A stretch of 64,000 nt of DNA from Thermomicrobiaceae bacterium (GCA_014874455.1 JADBJL010000094.1:1-64000), one strand, 5' to 3'. Numbered from the stretch's first letter, positions 28,412 to 39,125 are shown. Notes: a model not told the origin generated them from the letters alone. A program made the numbers and translations.

Positions 28412-29194
28412 ATGCAGACGCTCCAGCGGGAATCGAACCTGGTCGGGCCAACGACCGCACAACCAGTCAGCAGAGGCGGGAATGCTCGGTGCGTTCCGGT
28501 TGGAGCGCTCCTCTACAGCGCCTGCGCGGTCGTTCTCTATCTCATGCTGGCGCGGTACGTGCGTCGCCGGCCGGAATCGCCACTCGACCTCTCGGTGACG
28601 CTCCGGTTGCAGCGGCTCGACCATCCGTCGCTGAGCAGGGCGATGAATGCCGTGAGCTGGCTGGGGTTCCGCCCTCAGAGCCTGGTTCTGCCCGCGCTCG
28701 TGGTCGGTACATACTGGGTCACCCGGCGGCGGCTCGAGAGCCTGCTGCTGCTTCTCGCCTGGACGGCGAGCCTCAGCAGCTACCTGACCAAGCTGGTCAT
28801 CCGGCGGCCGCGCCCGCAACATCCCAGCATCCGAGTCACCCTGGCCAAGCTCCGCGATACCAGCTATCCGAGCGGGCATGCTGTCCACTACACGGCCTTC
28901 TGGGGCCTAGCGGCCTATCTGGCAGCTCAGGCTGTCCCCTGGCGACCGCTGCGGCGGGCCATCGCCAGCGCGGCGGCAGCGCTGATCGCGCTGGTCGGGC
29001 CGTCGCGGATCTACCTCGGGCATCACTGGTTCACCGATGTCCTCGGGTCGTACCTCCTCGGCTCGGCCTGGCTCGTCGGTCTGGTCACGCTCTACCGCTG
29101 GCTGCGGGATTGCCGGCGACCCGGCGCGCCGACCGAGCGCGAGGCACAGGCCGAGCTGGAAGAGCAGGTCGCGCTAGTGGAAGAATCGGTATGA
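28412..29194 (+). CDS. PAP2-superfamily phosphatase
   Basis: 'KLVIRRPRP', 'SYPSGHAVHYTAFWG', 'GPSRIYLGHHWFTDVLGSY'. Confidence 0.9.
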   Translation: MQTLQRESNLVGPTTAQPVSRGGNARCVPVGALLYSACAVVLYLMLARYVRRRPESPLDLSVTLRLQRLDHPSLSRAMNAVSWLGFRPQSLVLPALVVGTYWVTRRRLESLLLLLAWTASLSSYLTKLVIRRPRPQHPSIRVTLAKLRDTSYPSGHAVHYTAFWGLAAYLAAQAVPWRPLRRAIASAAAALIALVGPSRIYLGHHWFTDVLGSYLLGSAWLVGLVTLYRWLRDCRRPGAPTEREAQAELEEQVALVEESV

Positions 29195-30090
29195 AGGAGG
29201 GCTCTGTGCCGCCACGGCCAGTCGTCATCGCACACCGGGGTGGGGCACCGCACGAGATCGACAACAGCGCTGCGGCGTTCCGCCACGCAGTCACCGTCGG
29301 CGCCGATGCGCTCGAGTGTGACGTGCGCCAGACGGCCGACGGTGTGCTCGTACTCCTGCACGATGACCACGTGCGGCTGGACGACGGCCGGCGCCTCGTG
29401 GTGCGGCAGACGTCGTATCCTGCCTTGAAGAACGCGCTCCCCTGGCTGCTGACTGTGGAAGAGTTCCTGGCCGAATTCGGAGACCAGGCACTCCTCAATC
29501 TCGACCTGAAAGAGGCCGGGTACGAGGAGGAGCTGGCGCGACTGCTCCGATCCTGGGGACACCCGGCCCGCGTCTTCATCACCGCCCAGCGGCTTGCGAG
29601 CCTTCGCCGGCTGGCGGGCCTCGTACCCGAGGCCCTGCGCGGTCTTTCCCGCGGCCACGTGCTGAGCTGGTGGCCTCCCCACCTGGGTGAGCGAGGCACC
29701 ACGACGGTACGCTGGCCGCTGGCGCTCCAGATCGCGTTCGGCGCAGCGTACGCGCGGGCCAACGCCGTCACCGTGCACCACCGGGTCGTGTCGCCCTTGC
29801 TGGTACGCTGGCTGCGCCAGCGCGGCTACGTCGTCACCACCTGGACAGTCGACGACCTGGGCGAGGCGAGGCGGGTGATCGAGGCTGGCGTGTGGGCACT
29901 CACGACGAACGAGCCGGATGACCTGTTGCCGGGCCTCGGCTACCCGGCTCGCGCCGCCTATGCCTGCTCCGGCGACTGGCGAGAGGCATTCAACCGGATC
30001 GCTTGGCTGCCCCCACTGGTGGCTGATCGGCCGTGCCAGCCGAACGGCCTGCCCCGCGAGAACGCGAGCAAGCGAGACAGGCGTGCCTGA
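29191..30090 (+). CDS. Glycerophosphodiester phosphodiesterase
   Basis: 'VIAHRGGAPHEIDNSAAAFRHAVTVGADALECDVRQTADGVLVLLHDD'; ATGA overlap with the upstream gene. Confidence 0.9.
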   Translation: MKEGSVPPRPVVIAHRGGAPHEIDNSAAAFRHAVTVGADALECDVRQTADGVLVLLHDDHVRLDDGRRLVVRQTSYPALKNALPWLLTVEEFLAEFGDQALLNLDLKEAGYEEELARLLRSWGHPARVFITAQRLASLRRLAGLVPEALRGLSRGHVLSWWPPHLGERGTTTVRWPLALQIAFGAAYARANAVTVHHRVVSPLLVRWLRQRGYVVTTWTVDDLGEARRVIEAGVWALTTNEPDDLLPGLGYPARAAYACSGDWREAFNRIAWLPPLVADRPCQPNGLPRENASKRDRRA

Positions 30091-30115
30091 AGCACCGGCA
30101 ACGCAGTGAACATCC

Positions 30116-30144
30116 TTGACAGCGCGGCGTGATCCTGTTAGGCT
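30116..30144 (+). promoter_or_regulatory. Promoter of ilv operon leader
   Basis: TTGACA - 17 nt - TAGGCT. Confidence 0.75.
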
Positions 30145-30183
30145 AGTGCCCAGCATACAGGAGCGCGGGCGGAGGATCGCTGC

Positions 30184-30342
30184 GTGAGGACAGCCGGCGG
30201 ACAGCACAGGACGAACAGGGTGTCGGCAGTGTGCCGGCCTCTCGTGCTGCCGCGTGACCGCGCTCTCACTGTACGCGCGCTCATCCTCCTTATCGTAGGT
30301 CTCCTTATTATCCTTCAGCACGCCGGCGGTCTGGGAGGCTGA
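30184..30342 (+). CDS. Putative ilv leader peptide (attenuator)
   Basis: GTG start with GGAGG 8 nt upstream; 52 aa ending ...RALTVRALILLIVGLLIILQHAGGLGG*. Confidence 0.8.
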   Translation: MRTAGGQHRTNRVSAVCRPLVLPRDRALTVRALILLIVGLLIILQHAGGLGG

Positions 30343-30412
30343 GCGAGACCGAGTAGCACGATACAGATAGCGAGACTCGTGAGCCTCCCGAGACCGGGAG
30401 GCTCACTCGTTG
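30333..30412 (+). promoter_or_regulatory. Antiterminator arm and attenuator terminator of the ilv operon
   Basis: GTGAGCCTCCCG-agac-CGGGAGGCTCAC hairpin (30379-30406); upstream GGGAGGCT (30333-30340) duplicates its 3' arm and overlaps the leader stop codon. Confidence 0.8.
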
Positions 30413-30478
30413 TAACGATCGAGCCGTGAGCTGTCGCACCGGGATGCCCGGTGAGGTTGGGGCAAGGAGGGTAGTGCA

Positions 30479-32218
30479 ATGGCGGTCGAGACGCAAACAC
30501 GACGCGCGACCACGGAGCAGCACCAGACCGAGCCGCAATTGGGTGCTCGGCTGATCTGCCAGGCGCTCGTGCGCGAAGGCGTGGACCTGATCTTCGGGTA
30601 TCCCGGCGGGGCCGTCATCCCGCTCTACGACGTGCTCCCGGAATTCCCGATCCACCACGTGCTCGTCCGCCACGAGCAGGGCGCGGCGCACGCGGCCGAC
30701 GGCTACGCGCGCGCCACCGGGAAAGTGGGCGTCTGCCTGGCGACCTCCGGCCCCGGAGCCACGAACCTGGTCACCGGGATCGCGACGGCGATGATGGACT
30801 CGGTGCCGCTGGTGGCCATCACCGGCCAGGTGCCGCAGCACGTCATCGGGATGGACGCCTTCCAGGAGACCGACATCACCGGAATCACGATCCCGATCAC
30901 CAAGTACAACATGGTGATCCGCAGCGTGGACGAGATCGGCCCGGCCATCCAGAAGGCCTTCTACCTGGCGAGGTCGGGCCGGCCTGGGCCGGTGCTGATC
31001 GACATCCCCAAGGACGTCCAGCTCGCCAAGGGCTACCTCGCCCCGCCCCAACCCGTCAACCTGCCCGGTTATCGCCCGACGATCGTCCCGCACCGGCGGC
31101 AGATCCGCCGCGCCGCCGAGCTGATCCGGCAAGCCAAGCGGCCGCTCGTCCTGGCCGGCCACGGCATCCTGATCTCCGGTGCCACTGAGGAGCTCGTCAA
31201 GTTCGCCGAGCGGGCACAGATTCCCGTGGGGCTGACGCTGCTCGGGATCAGCGGCTTCCCGGCATCGCATCCGCTCTGCCTCGGGCTGGTGGGGATGCAC
31301 GGCTTTGCCCACGCTAACCGCGCCATCCATGAGGCCGACGTGATCGTCGGCATCGGCATGCGGTTCGATGACCGGGTCACCGGGCGCCCCAGTGAATTCG
31401 CTCCCAACGCCAGGATCGTCCACATCGACATCGACCCGGCTGAGATCGGCAAGGTACTGAAGACCGAGGTGCCGGTGGTCGGCGACGCGCGCGAAGCGCT
31501 GAAGCTGCTGCTGGAAGAGATGGAGCCGCTGCGCCACGACGAGTGGATCGAGACGATCCGGAGCTGGTACCGGCCGATCCGCACTGCGCCATCCGGCCCC
31601 AACGGCGTGCTCCAGCCGCAGTACGTGGTCGACCGGCTGCACAAACTGACCGAGGGCAAGGCGATCGTCACGACCGATGTCGGACAACATCAGATGTGGG
31701 CCGCTCAGCTCTACAAGTGCGATATCCCCAACCAGTGGATCAGCTCCGGCGGGCTGGGCACCATGGGCTTCGGCGTGCCGGCCGCGATGGGCGCCTCGCT
31801 CGGCCGACCGGAGGCGGAGGTCTGGGCGGTGGTCGGGGACGGCGGAGTGCAGATGACGCTGCACGAGTTCGCGACCATCGTCGACGAGCAGTGCAACGTG
31901 AAGGTCGCGATCATCAACAATGGCTACCTCGGCATGGTGCGGCAGTGGCAACAGCTCTTCCACAACCGGAACTACTCCGAGACGCCGATCAGTAGCCCCG
32001 ACTACGTGCTGCTGGGCCAGGCCTACCGGATGCCGGCACGGCGCGTCACCCGGCCGGCCGAGGTGGACGAGGCGATCCAGTGGGCGCGCTCGTTCCGGGG
32101 CCCGGCACTGATCGAATTCGTGGTCAACCAGGAAGAGAACGTCTACCCGATGATCCCGTCGGGCGGCTCCTTCCGGGAGATGATCGACGTGCACGACGCG
32201 CAGGATGGGGAGTGGTAG
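30479..32218 (+). CDS. ilvB: Acetolactate synthase large subunit
   Basis: 'FGYPGGAVIPLYD', 'GVCLATSGPGATNLVTGIA', 'VVGDGGVQMTLHEFAT...NNGYLGMVRQWQ'. Confidence 0.97.
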   Translation: MAVETQTRRATTEQHQTEPQLGARLICQALVREGVDLIFGYPGGAVIPLYDVLPEFPIHHVLVRHEQGAAHAADGYARATGKVGVCLATSGPGATNLVTGIATAMMDSVPLVAITGQVPQHVIGMDAFQETDITGITIPITKYNMVIRSVDEIGPAIQKAFYLARSGRPGPVLIDIPKDVQLAKGYLAPPQPVNLPGYRPTIVPHRRQIRRAAELIRQAKRPLVLAGHGILISGATEELVKFAERAQIPVGLTLLGISGFPASHPLCLGLVGMHGFAHANRAIHEADVIVGIGMRFDDRVTGRPSEFAPNARIVHIDIDPAEIGKVLKTEVPVVGDAREALKLLLEEMEPLRHDEWIETIRSWYRPIRTAPSGPNGVLQPQYVVDRLHKLTEGKAIVTTDVGQHQMWAAQLYKCDIPNQWISSGGLGTMGFGVPAAMGASLGRPEAEVWAVVGDGGVQMTLHEFATIVDEQCNVKVAIINNGYLGMVRQWQQLFHNRNYSETPISSPDYVLLGQAYRMPARRVTRPAEVDEAIQWARSFRGPALIEFVVNQEENVYPMIPSGGSFREMIDVHDAQDGEW

Positions 32219-32219
32219 G

Positions 32220-32738
32220 GTGCGCAGCCACACACTGGTCGTGCTGGTGGAGGACAAGCCGGGAGTGATGAACCGGATCGTGAGCCTCTTCCGCCAGCGG
32301 GGCTTCAACATCGACAGCATCGCGGTCGGGCATACCGAGACGCCCGGCCTCTCGCGGATCACGCTGGTGGCCAAGGGAGACGACCGCAAGATCGAGCAAC
32401 TGGTCAAGCAGCTCTACAAGGTGCTCGAGGTCATCAAGATCACCGATGTCACCGACGAGAACCTGATCCAACGGGAACTCGCGCTCATCAAGGTGAACGC
32501 GACAGAGCGGACACGCTCCGATATCATGCGGCTCGTGTCGGACGTCTACCGGGCGCGCATCGTCGACGCGGCGCCGGACGCGATGGTGATCGAGGTCACT
32601 GGCCCGCCGGAGAAGATCGAGTCGTTGATCACGCTGATCCGCCCGTATGGGATCAAGGAGCTGGCCCGCACCGGCGTGGTCGCGATGGCGAGGGGCAGCC
32701 GGGCTGTTGCCATCGGCCAGCCCGAAGTTGTAGCCTAG
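32220..32738 (+). CDS. ilvN: Acetolactate synthase small subunit
   Basis: ACT domain '[37 protein letters not shown]'. Confidence 0.96.
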   Translation: MRSHTLVVLVEDKPGVMNRIVSLFRQRGFNIDSIAVGHTETPGLSRITLVAKGDDRKIEQLVKQLYKVLEVIKITDVTDENLIQRELALIKVNATERTRSDIMRLVSDVYRARIVDAAPDAMVIEVTGPPEKIESLITLIRPYGIKELARTGVVAMARGSRAVAIGQPEVVA

Positions 32739-32809
32739 CTTGGATGTTGCCGGGAAAGGCTTCACAGCCAGCGAGTGGCGTTTGGGTACAGGAGGGGGTC
32801 AAGAAGACC

Positions 32810-33817
32810 ATGGCGACGATCTACTACGATCAGGACGCGGATCTCTCGCATCTGGCGGGTAAGACGGTCGCGATTCTCGGCTACGGCAGCCAGGGGCACG
32901 CGCATGCCCAGAACTTGCGCGATAGCGGCGTCAGCGTCGTCGTCGGCTTGCCGGAGACGAGCCGGAGCCGGGAACGAGCCGCGGCCGACGGCCTCGAGGT
33001 GCTCTCAGTCCGCGAGGCGGCCCAGCGTGGCGACGTGATCTCGATGTTGATGCCCGACCACGTGCAGAAGGGCGTCTACGAGGAGCACGTAGCACCGGAG
33101 CTGAAGCCCGGCAAGGTACTGATGTTCGCTCACGGTTTCAACATCCACTACGGGCGTATCGTCCCGCCAGCCGAGATCGATGTGACGATGATCGCACCGA
33201 AGAGCCCTGGCCACGTCCTGCGCGATCTCTACCAGCAGGGCATCGGTGTCCCGGCGCTGCTCGCCGTGCACCAGGACGCGAGCGGCCAGGCCAAGCAGAT
33301 CGCGCTGGCTTATGCGAAGGGGCTGGGCTGCACCAAAGCTGGCGTGCTGGAGACAACGTTCAAAGAGGAGACCGAGACTGACCTCTTCGGCGAGCAGGCA
33401 GTGCTCTGCGGCGGTGTCAGCCACCTGATCCAGGCCGGCTTCGAGACGCTGGTCGAGGCCGGCTACCAGCCGGAGCTGGCCTACTTCGAGGTGCTCAACG
33501 AGCTAAAGCTGATCGTCGACCTGATCTACGAGGGCGGGCTGAAGTTCATGCGCTACTCGGTCAGCGACACGGCCGAGTACGGCGACTACGTCAGCGGGCC
33601 GAAGATCATCGACGACCGGGTACGCGAGACGATGCACCAGATTCTCCAGGACATCCAGACCGGCCGCTTCGCCCAGCAGTGGATGGCTGAGAACGATGCC
33701 GGTCGCCCGAACTTCTACCGGATGCGCCAGGAGGCCCAGCAGCACCCGATCGAGGAGGTCGGCGAGCGGCTGCGGGCCATGATGCCGTGGCTGAAGGCGA
33801 GGCAGATCCCGTCCTAG
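32810..33817 (+). CDS. ilvC: Ketol-acid reductoisomerase
   Basis: '[22 protein letters not shown]', '[17 protein letters not shown]'. Confidence 0.97.
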   Translation: MATIYYDQDADLSHLAGKTVAILGYGSQGHAHAQNLRDSGVSVVVGLPETSRSRERAAADGLEVLSVREAAQRGDVISMLMPDHVQKGVYEEHVAPELKPGKVLMFAHGFNIHYGRIVPPAEIDVTMIAPKSPGHVLRDLYQQGIGVPALLAVHQDASGQAKQIALAYAKGLGCTKAGVLETTFKEETETDLFGEQAVLCGGVSHLIQAGFETLVEAGYQPELAYFEVLNELKLIVDLIYEGGLKFMRYSVSDTAEYGDYVSGPKIIDDRVRETMHQILQDIQTGRFAQQWMAENDAGRPNFYRMRQEAQQHPIEEVGERLRAMMPWLKARQIPS

Positions 33818-33976
33818 CAGGCCGGGATCGAGCCAGGGAGGCTACCGGGCCGGACGGAGCTTCCCGAGCGCACCGCGGTGGCTGCCCCTCCGGCCTGTCG
33901 AGGCTGATTGCCCAGAGGCAGGCCACGGTCACCAGTGGCCGGCAGCGGGTCGCCGGTGGTCTGGCCACCGGTTGGG

Positions 33977-34001
33977 CGTGGGTGATCATTTCTGCTATAC
34001 T
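33977..34001 (+). promoter_or_regulatory. Probable rpsO promoter
   Basis: tatact -10 with an upstream ttgggc-like -35 (spacing about 18); coordinates approximate. Confidence 0.4.
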
Positions 34002-34083
34002 GCCATCTGTTGTGTGGGCTTCCCCTCTCTGGCGAGGGGGAAGATTCGGGGTGAGAGCTGGGACGCGAGGGGACAAGCAGGGC

Positions 34084-34353
34084 ATGGCACTCTATAAGGC
34101 CCAGAAGGAAGAGATCATCCAGCAGTACCGCACGCACGAAGCCGACACCGGGTCATCCGAAGTGCAGATTGCCCTGCTCACCGAGCGGATCAACGCGCTG
34201 GTCGAGCACTTGCGCGAGCATCCGCACGACCATCACTCGCGCCGCGGGCTGCTCCAATTGGTCGGGCGCCGGCGGCGGTTACTGAGGTACCTGCGTGACA
34301 CCGATGCCGAGCGCTACCGTACGCTCATCAACCGTCTCGGACTCCGTCGGTAG
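34084..34353 (+). CDS. rpsO: 30S ribosomal protein S15
   Basis: '[50 protein letters not shown]'. Confidence 0.97.
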   Translation: MALYKAQKEEIIQQYRTHEADTGSSEVQIALLTERINALVEHLREHPHDHHSRRGLLQLVGRRRRLLRYLRDTDAERYRTLINRLGLRR

Positions 34354-34442
34354 CGACGTGTCTGCTGAGGCCGATCGAGCACACCAGGACGTACCTGTCA
34401 AAGGCTTCAGGATGCGCCGCACTGGATGGCTGCGGCTTTTCG

Positions 34443-34469
34443 GCCCAGGGGCGTGCACCCTGGGCTTTT
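34443..34469 (+). terminator. Intrinsic terminator between rpsO and pnp
   Basis: gcccaggg-gcgtgca-ccctgggc followed by tttt. Confidence 0.8.
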
Positions 34470-34613
34470 GCATTGTGGCCCGCCGTGCTCGCTCGGCCTC
34501 GTGTTCGCCTCGCGGATGTGGCGAGCGCGGTGCCCCTGCCGTACGAGCACCCTGACCGCGGGGAAGCGTACCGCGTCGTGTCGACAGCATTTCGAGGATA
34601 GAGGAGTTAGAGT

Positions 34614-36980
34614 ATGCCACCTGTCATCCAGGAGCGATCGATCGAGGTCAACGGCCGAATCCTCACGATCGAGACCGGGCGAGTCGCCGAGCAGGCCGAT
34701 GGGGCAGTCATGGTACGGTACGGGGAGACGGTTGTCCTCTCGACCGTCGTGGGCGCGAGGGAGCCGGCCGAGGGGGTCGACTTCTTCCCGCTGACCGTCG
34801 ACTACGAGGAGAAGATGTACGCCGCGGGGAAGATCCCGGGGGGCTTCTTTCGGCGCGAGGCGCGGCCATCGGAGGCAGCGATCCTCGCCGCTCGCTTGAC
34901 TGACCGCCCGATCCGGCCGCTCTTCCCTAAGGGCTACCGAAACGAGGTACAGGTCATCTCCACTGTCCTCTCGGCCGACCAGGAGAACGAGCCAGACATC
35001 CTCTCGATCATCGGCGCCTCGGCAGCGCTGACTATTTCCGATATCCCCTGGTACGGCCCGGTCGGCGCGGTACGCATCGGCGAGATCGATGGTGAGCTGG
35101 TGGTGAACCCGACCAGCCGGCAGCTCCTCGAGAGCCGGCTGAACCTGGTCGTCGCCGGCACGGCCGACGCCGTGGTGATGGTCGAGGGGCAGGCGAGCGA
35201 GATCCCGGAGGAGCGGCTGGTGGAGGCGATCCTCCTGGCGCATCAGGAGATCAAGCGGATTGTCGAGCTCCAGCGCGAGCTGCAGGCCGTGGCCGGCAAG
35301 CCCAAGCGCGAGTTCGTCCCGCCTGCCGAGAACATCGAGCTGAAGCTCCAGATCGAGGCGTACGTCGGCGACCGGCTGGCGGCTGCCGTCTTCAACCCGG
35401 ACAAGGCTGCCCGGCTGGAAGCGACCGCTGCGCTGCGCCAGGAGGTGCTCGCACACTTCGCGCCGGCCGAACTCGTGCCAGCACCGGAGCAGCCAGCCCC
35501 GACTGCAAAGGAGGTCGGTGAGCTCTTCGACTCACTGGTCAAGAGCCTGGTGCGCGAGTCGATCCTCGAGCGCGGCGAGCGCCCCGACGGCCGGCGTCCC
35601 GACGAGATCCGGGAGATCTGGATCCAGGTGGGGATCCTGCCGCGGCCGCACGGCTCGGCGCTCTTCACCCGCGGCCAGACACAGGTGCTCACGGTGTGCA
35701 CGCTCGGCACCAAGGAAGAGGAGCAACTCCTCGACACGCTGGGGATCGAGGAATCCAAACGGTACATCCACCACTACAACTTCCCGCCCTTCAGCGTCGG
35801 AGAGGTGCGGCGCCTGCGCGGGCCGAGCCGCCGCGATATCGGCCACGGGGCGCTGGCTGAGCGCGCGCTCCTTGCGGTCATCCCGAGCGAGGAGGAGTTC
35901 CCCTACACCATGCGGTTGGTCTCCGAGGTATTGAGCTCCAACGGCTCGACCTCGATGGCCAGCGTCTGCGGGAGCACGTTGGCGCTCATGGACGCGGGCG
36001 TGCCGATCCGCAAGCCCGTCGCCGGCGTGGCCATGGGGCTGGTGACCGACGTGGAGACGGGGCGATACACCATCCTGAGCGACATCCAGGGGATCGAGGA
36101 CGCGCTCGGGGACATGGACTTCAAGGTGGCCGGCACGCGGGACGGCGTGACGGCCGTCCAGATGGACATCAAAGTGATGGGCATCACGCCCGAGATCCTG
36201 CGCTCCGCACTGGAACAGGCTCGTCGTGGCCGGCTCTACATCCTCGAGAAGATGACCGAGGTGCTCCCGGCACCGCGGCCGGAGATGTCGCCGTACGCGC
36301 CACGGGTGATCCGCATCAAGATTCGCCCCGAGCAGATCGGTGAGGTGATCGGCCCGGGCGGCCGGGTGATCCGCGGTATCCAGGAGGCGACCGGCTCCAA
36401 GATCGAGATCGAGGAGGATGGCACGGTCTTCATCAGCGCGGCGGATGAAGACAGCGCCCGCCGCGCTGTGCGGGAGATCGAGAAGCTCACCCGTGTGCCG
36501 CAGGTAGGCGAGATCTTCTACGGGCGGGTCGTCACGATCATCCCATCCGGCGCTTTCGTCGAGATCCTGCCGGGTAAGGACGGCTTCCTGCACATCTCGG
36601 AGATCGCGCCCGGGCGGGTGCGGTCGGTCGAAGACGTGCTCAAGGTGGGGCAGGAGATCAACGTCGTGGTGACCGGGATCCGGCCCGACGGGAAGATCAA
36701 CCTGTCGCGCAAGGCGCTGCTCGAGCGAGAAGCCGCCGAGCAGGAACGCGAGGCAGCCGGCGTGCCGTCCGGCCCTGGTGCCCGTCCGCCCAGACCGCAC
36801 GGGGGTGAGCGCGAGCCCCGTGGGCCCGATCGCCGCGGTGGCCCGCCCGGGGGGCGCCCCGGCGCCCGAGATCGGGGGCCTGACCGGCGGCCACGGCCGG
36901 GAACTCCGTCCCGCCCCGAGCGGCCGGGCGGGTACCGCATCGGCGACCGCTTGAAGGAGCTGCTCGACGACGAGTCGTGA
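34614..36980 (+). CDS. pnp: Polyribonucleotide nucleotidyltransferase
   Basis: RNase PH domains, KH '[31 protein letters not shown]' and S1 domains; follows rpsO. Confidence 0.97.
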   Translation: MPPVIQERSIEVNGRILTIETGRVAEQADGAVMVRYGETVVLSTVVGAREPAEGVDFFPLTVDYEEKMYAAGKIPGGFFRREARPSEAAILAARLTDRPIRPLFPKGYRNEVQVISTVLSADQENEPDILSIIGASAALTISDIPWYGPVGAVRIGEIDGELVVNPTSRQLLESRLNLVVAGTADAVVMVEGQASEIPEERLVEAILLAHQEIKRIVELQRELQAVAGKPKREFVPPAENIELKLQIEAYVGDRLAAAVFNPDKAARLEATAALRQEVLAHFAPAELVPAPEQPAPTAKEVGELFDSLVKSLVRESILERGERPDGRRPDEIREIWIQVGILPRPHGSALFTRGQTQVLTVCTLGTKEEEQLLDTLGIEESKRYIHHYNFPPFSVGEVRRLRGPSRRDIGHGALAERALLAVIPSEEEFPYTMRLVSEVLSSNGSTSMASVCGSTLALMDAGVPIRKPVAGVAMGLVTDVETGRYTILSDIQGIEDALGDMDFKVAGTRDGVTAVQMDIKVMGITPEILRSALEQARRGRLYILEKMTEVLPAPRPEMSPYAPRVIRIKIRPEQIGEVIGPGGRVIRGIQEATGSKIEIEEDGTVFISAADEDSARRAVREIEKLTRVPQVGEIFYGRVVTIIPSGAFVEILPGKDGFLHISEIAPGRVRSVEDVLKVGQEINVVVTGIRPDGKINLSRKALLEREAAEQEREAAGVPSGPGARPPRPHGGEREPRGPDRRGGPPGGRPGARDRGPDRRPRPGTPSRPERPGGYRIGDRLKELLDDES

Positions 36981-37008
36981 GCCCCACGGATGCGTAGAGC
37001 AGGCACAT

Positions 37009-37031
37009 GACCCCGGCACAGCCGGGGTTTC
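37009..37031 (+). terminator. Intrinsic terminator downstream of pnp
   Basis: ccccggcacagccggggttt. Confidence 0.7.
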
Positions 37032-37058
37032 GTGTTCTCGCAGCGTTCGCGCGTGGCC

Positions 37059-38105
37059 TCAGCCCCGCTGGTGGTTCGCTGCCGGTGGCTCCGCCAGGCG
37101 GGATGGTGATCCCCCGGTGCCCGGTTCCGGCACGTGCCGTGCGAGCCGCTGCTGTACCCACACCAGCGCCAGCAGGCCCAGCGCGACTCCGAACCACAGG
37201 GTGGCGAAGCGGATGAGGAGCGTCGCGGCCGCAGCAGTGGCCGGCGCCATGCGTGGCTGGCTGAAGACGAGCAGGATCCCGGTAATGCTTGCTTCGGCCG
37301 CACCCAGGCCACCAGGGAGCAAGGAGAGCGCCCCGGCGATGGAGGCTGTGGAGAGGCTGAACACCGCCAGCAGGAGCACGTCGCGCGTCGATGGCAGACC
37401 TAGCCCCAGGAGAATGACCCACAGGGCGAGGCACTCGCCGAACCACGAGACCACGCTCAGCCCGGACACGGTGACCAGGTGCCGTGGCCGGAACAGTTCG
37501 TAGGAGGAGTTGTACAGCTCGTAGACAGCGCCGGCCTGGCGGCGAACGAGAGGAAGCTGGGTGCACCGGCGCAAGATGACCAGCATGAGCCGGCGTTGCT
37601 GGAGCGCGCTGATCCCGCCGAGCAGCAAGACCAGCACCAGCGCCAGGCCAGCCCAGCCGGCCTCGATGCCGGCGAAAGCACTGGTCAGCGCCAGCATCGC
37701 CATCGCCAGGCCGTCGGTCAGGCGCTCGGCGAGCACTACCGGGGCCGTGGTGGCCAGCGAGGCGCCGGTCGCCCGGCGGAGCAGGTACGACTTGAGGAAC
37801 TCACCAACTTTGCCAGGCGTGATCGTCATTGCGAAGCCAGCGAGGAAGATCCCCAGGCTGAGCGCACGTGGCAGCCGGTCGACGCCGACCCAGCGGAGAT
37901 AGAGCTGCCACTTGATGAAACGAAGTGTGTAGTTGAAGGCGGTGAGGCCCAGGATCACCGGCAGGAGCGTCCACTCGAAGCCGGTGAGGGACGCCACCAG
38001 CCGCCTCCCGTCGGTGATGATCGCCAGCGCGAAGACGACCAGCACGCCGATCGCGAGGCCAGCCAGCAGATGGCGCCAATAGCGCTCGATGCGTGCTTGC
38101 TCCAT
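37059..38105 (-). CDS. Lysylphosphatidylglycerol synthase TM-region-like membrane protein (UPF0104-like)
   Basis: 'GKVGEFLKSYLLRRATGASLATTAPVVLAERLTDGLAMA', 'LPGGLGAAEASITGILL'. Confidence 0.85.
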   Translation of the reverse strand: MEQARIERYWRHLLAGLAIGVLVVFALAIITDGRRLVASLTGFEWTLLPVILGLTAFNYTLRFIKWQLYLRWVGVDRLPRALSLGIFLAGFAMTITPGKVGEFLKSYLLRRATGASLATTAPVVLAERLTDGLAMAMLALTSAFAGIEAGWAGLALVLVLLLGGISALQQRRLMLVILRRCTQLPLVRRQAGAVYELYNSSYELFRPRHLVTVSGLSVVSWFGECLALWVILLGLGLPSTRDVLLLAVFSLSTASIAGALSLLPGGLGAAEASITGILLVFSQPRMAPATAAAATLLIRFATLWFGVALGLLALVWVQQRLARHVPEPGTGGSPSRLAEPPAANHQRG

Positions 38106-38268
38106 GAGATTCTCGCAGCTCCGTGGCTATCATCTACCGAACCCCGCTGGATGCTACCGAACTGGCTGGCGAGGTGCCACTCGCAGCGAGCATGCTATGC
38201 TTGCACGGGCGCTGAGGGCGTGGGTTGCGCAGGAGCCGGCCGCTGGCCGAGGATGCCGAGCGAAGTCG

Positions 38269-39114
38269 ATGGTCGAAGCGACGACGTGGCAGAAGTACGA
38301 GCGGCTGAAGCAGATCCTGACCGAGCTGGGGTCTGTGGTCGTCGCGTTCAGCGCCGGGGTGGACAGCACCTTCTTGCTCTTCGTTGCGCGCGAGGTGCTG
38401 GGCAACCGAGTGCTCGCCGCCACCGGGCTCTCCGATACCTATCCGGAGGAGGAGATCGCCGAGGCGCGCGAGCTCGCCGCCGAACTCGGCGTCGAGCACG
38501 TCATGGTGCGCACCGAGGAACTGACCGACCCTCGCTACGCGATGAACTCCCATCAGCGGTGCTACTTCTGCAAGGACGAGCTGTACAGCAAGCTGTGGGA
38601 ACTCGCCAGGGCGCGTGGGGTCGCGCACGTGGTCGACGGCACCAACGCGGACGACCTGGCCGACTTCCGGCCTGGCTTGCGGGCGGCGCGCAAGCTGGGC
38701 GTGCGCAGCCCGCTCCAGGAGGCCGGGCTGACCAAGGCCGAGATCCGTGCCCTGTCGCAGCACTTCGGCTTGCGCACCTGGGACAAGCCGGCGTACGCCT
38801 GCCTCTCGTCGCGGTTCCCGTACGGCACGCCGATTACTGTCGAGAAGCTGCGCCAGGTGGCGGCGGCCGAGCGGGCGCTCCGCGAGCTGGGCTTCCGCGG
38901 GTTCCGGGTGCGCCACCATGACGAGATCGCTCGCCTGGAGTTGCGACCGGACGATCTCCCGCGTGCGGTCGAGCTGCGCGCGGAGATCGTCGAGCGTTTG
39001 CGTGCCACCGGCTACCGCTTCGTGACGCTGGATCTCGAGGGCTACCGCAGCGGTAGCCTGAACGAGATGCTGGCCGAGACCGTGCGCCAGGCTGCGACCG
39101 GCCGGGCCAGATAA
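38269..39114 (+). CDS. larE: ATP-dependent sacrificial sulfur transferase LarE
   Basis: PP-loop 'VVAFSAGVDSTFLLFVA', 'HQRCYFCKDELYSKL', 'VVDGTNADDLADFRPGLRAA'. Confidence 0.93.
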   Translation: MVEATTWQKYERLKQILTELGSVVVAFSAGVDSTFLLFVAREVLGNRVLAATGLSDTYPEEEIAEARELAAELGVEHVMVRTEELTDPRYAMNSHQRCYFCKDELYSKLWELARARGVAHVVDGTNADDLADFRPGLRAARKLGVRSPLQEAGLTKAEIRALSQHFGLRTWDKPAYACLSSRFPYGTPITVEKLRQVAAAERALRELGFRGFRVRHHDEIARLELRPDDLPRAVELRAEIVERLRATGYRFVTLDLEGYRSGSLNEMLAETVRQAATGRAR

Positions 39115-39125
39115 CTGCCGACGTA

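Noticed and set aside
28421-28445. tRNA T-loop-like string (minus strand GGTTCGATTCC)
   Set aside because: No matching acceptor, D or anticodon arms; it lies in the start of the PAP2 phosphatase CDS.
30308-32407. 699-aa minus-strand ORF
   Set aside because: Antisense to ilvB/ilvN, which have unmistakable family motifs.
35532-37019. 495-aa minus-strand ORF
   Set aside because: Antisense shadow of pnp.
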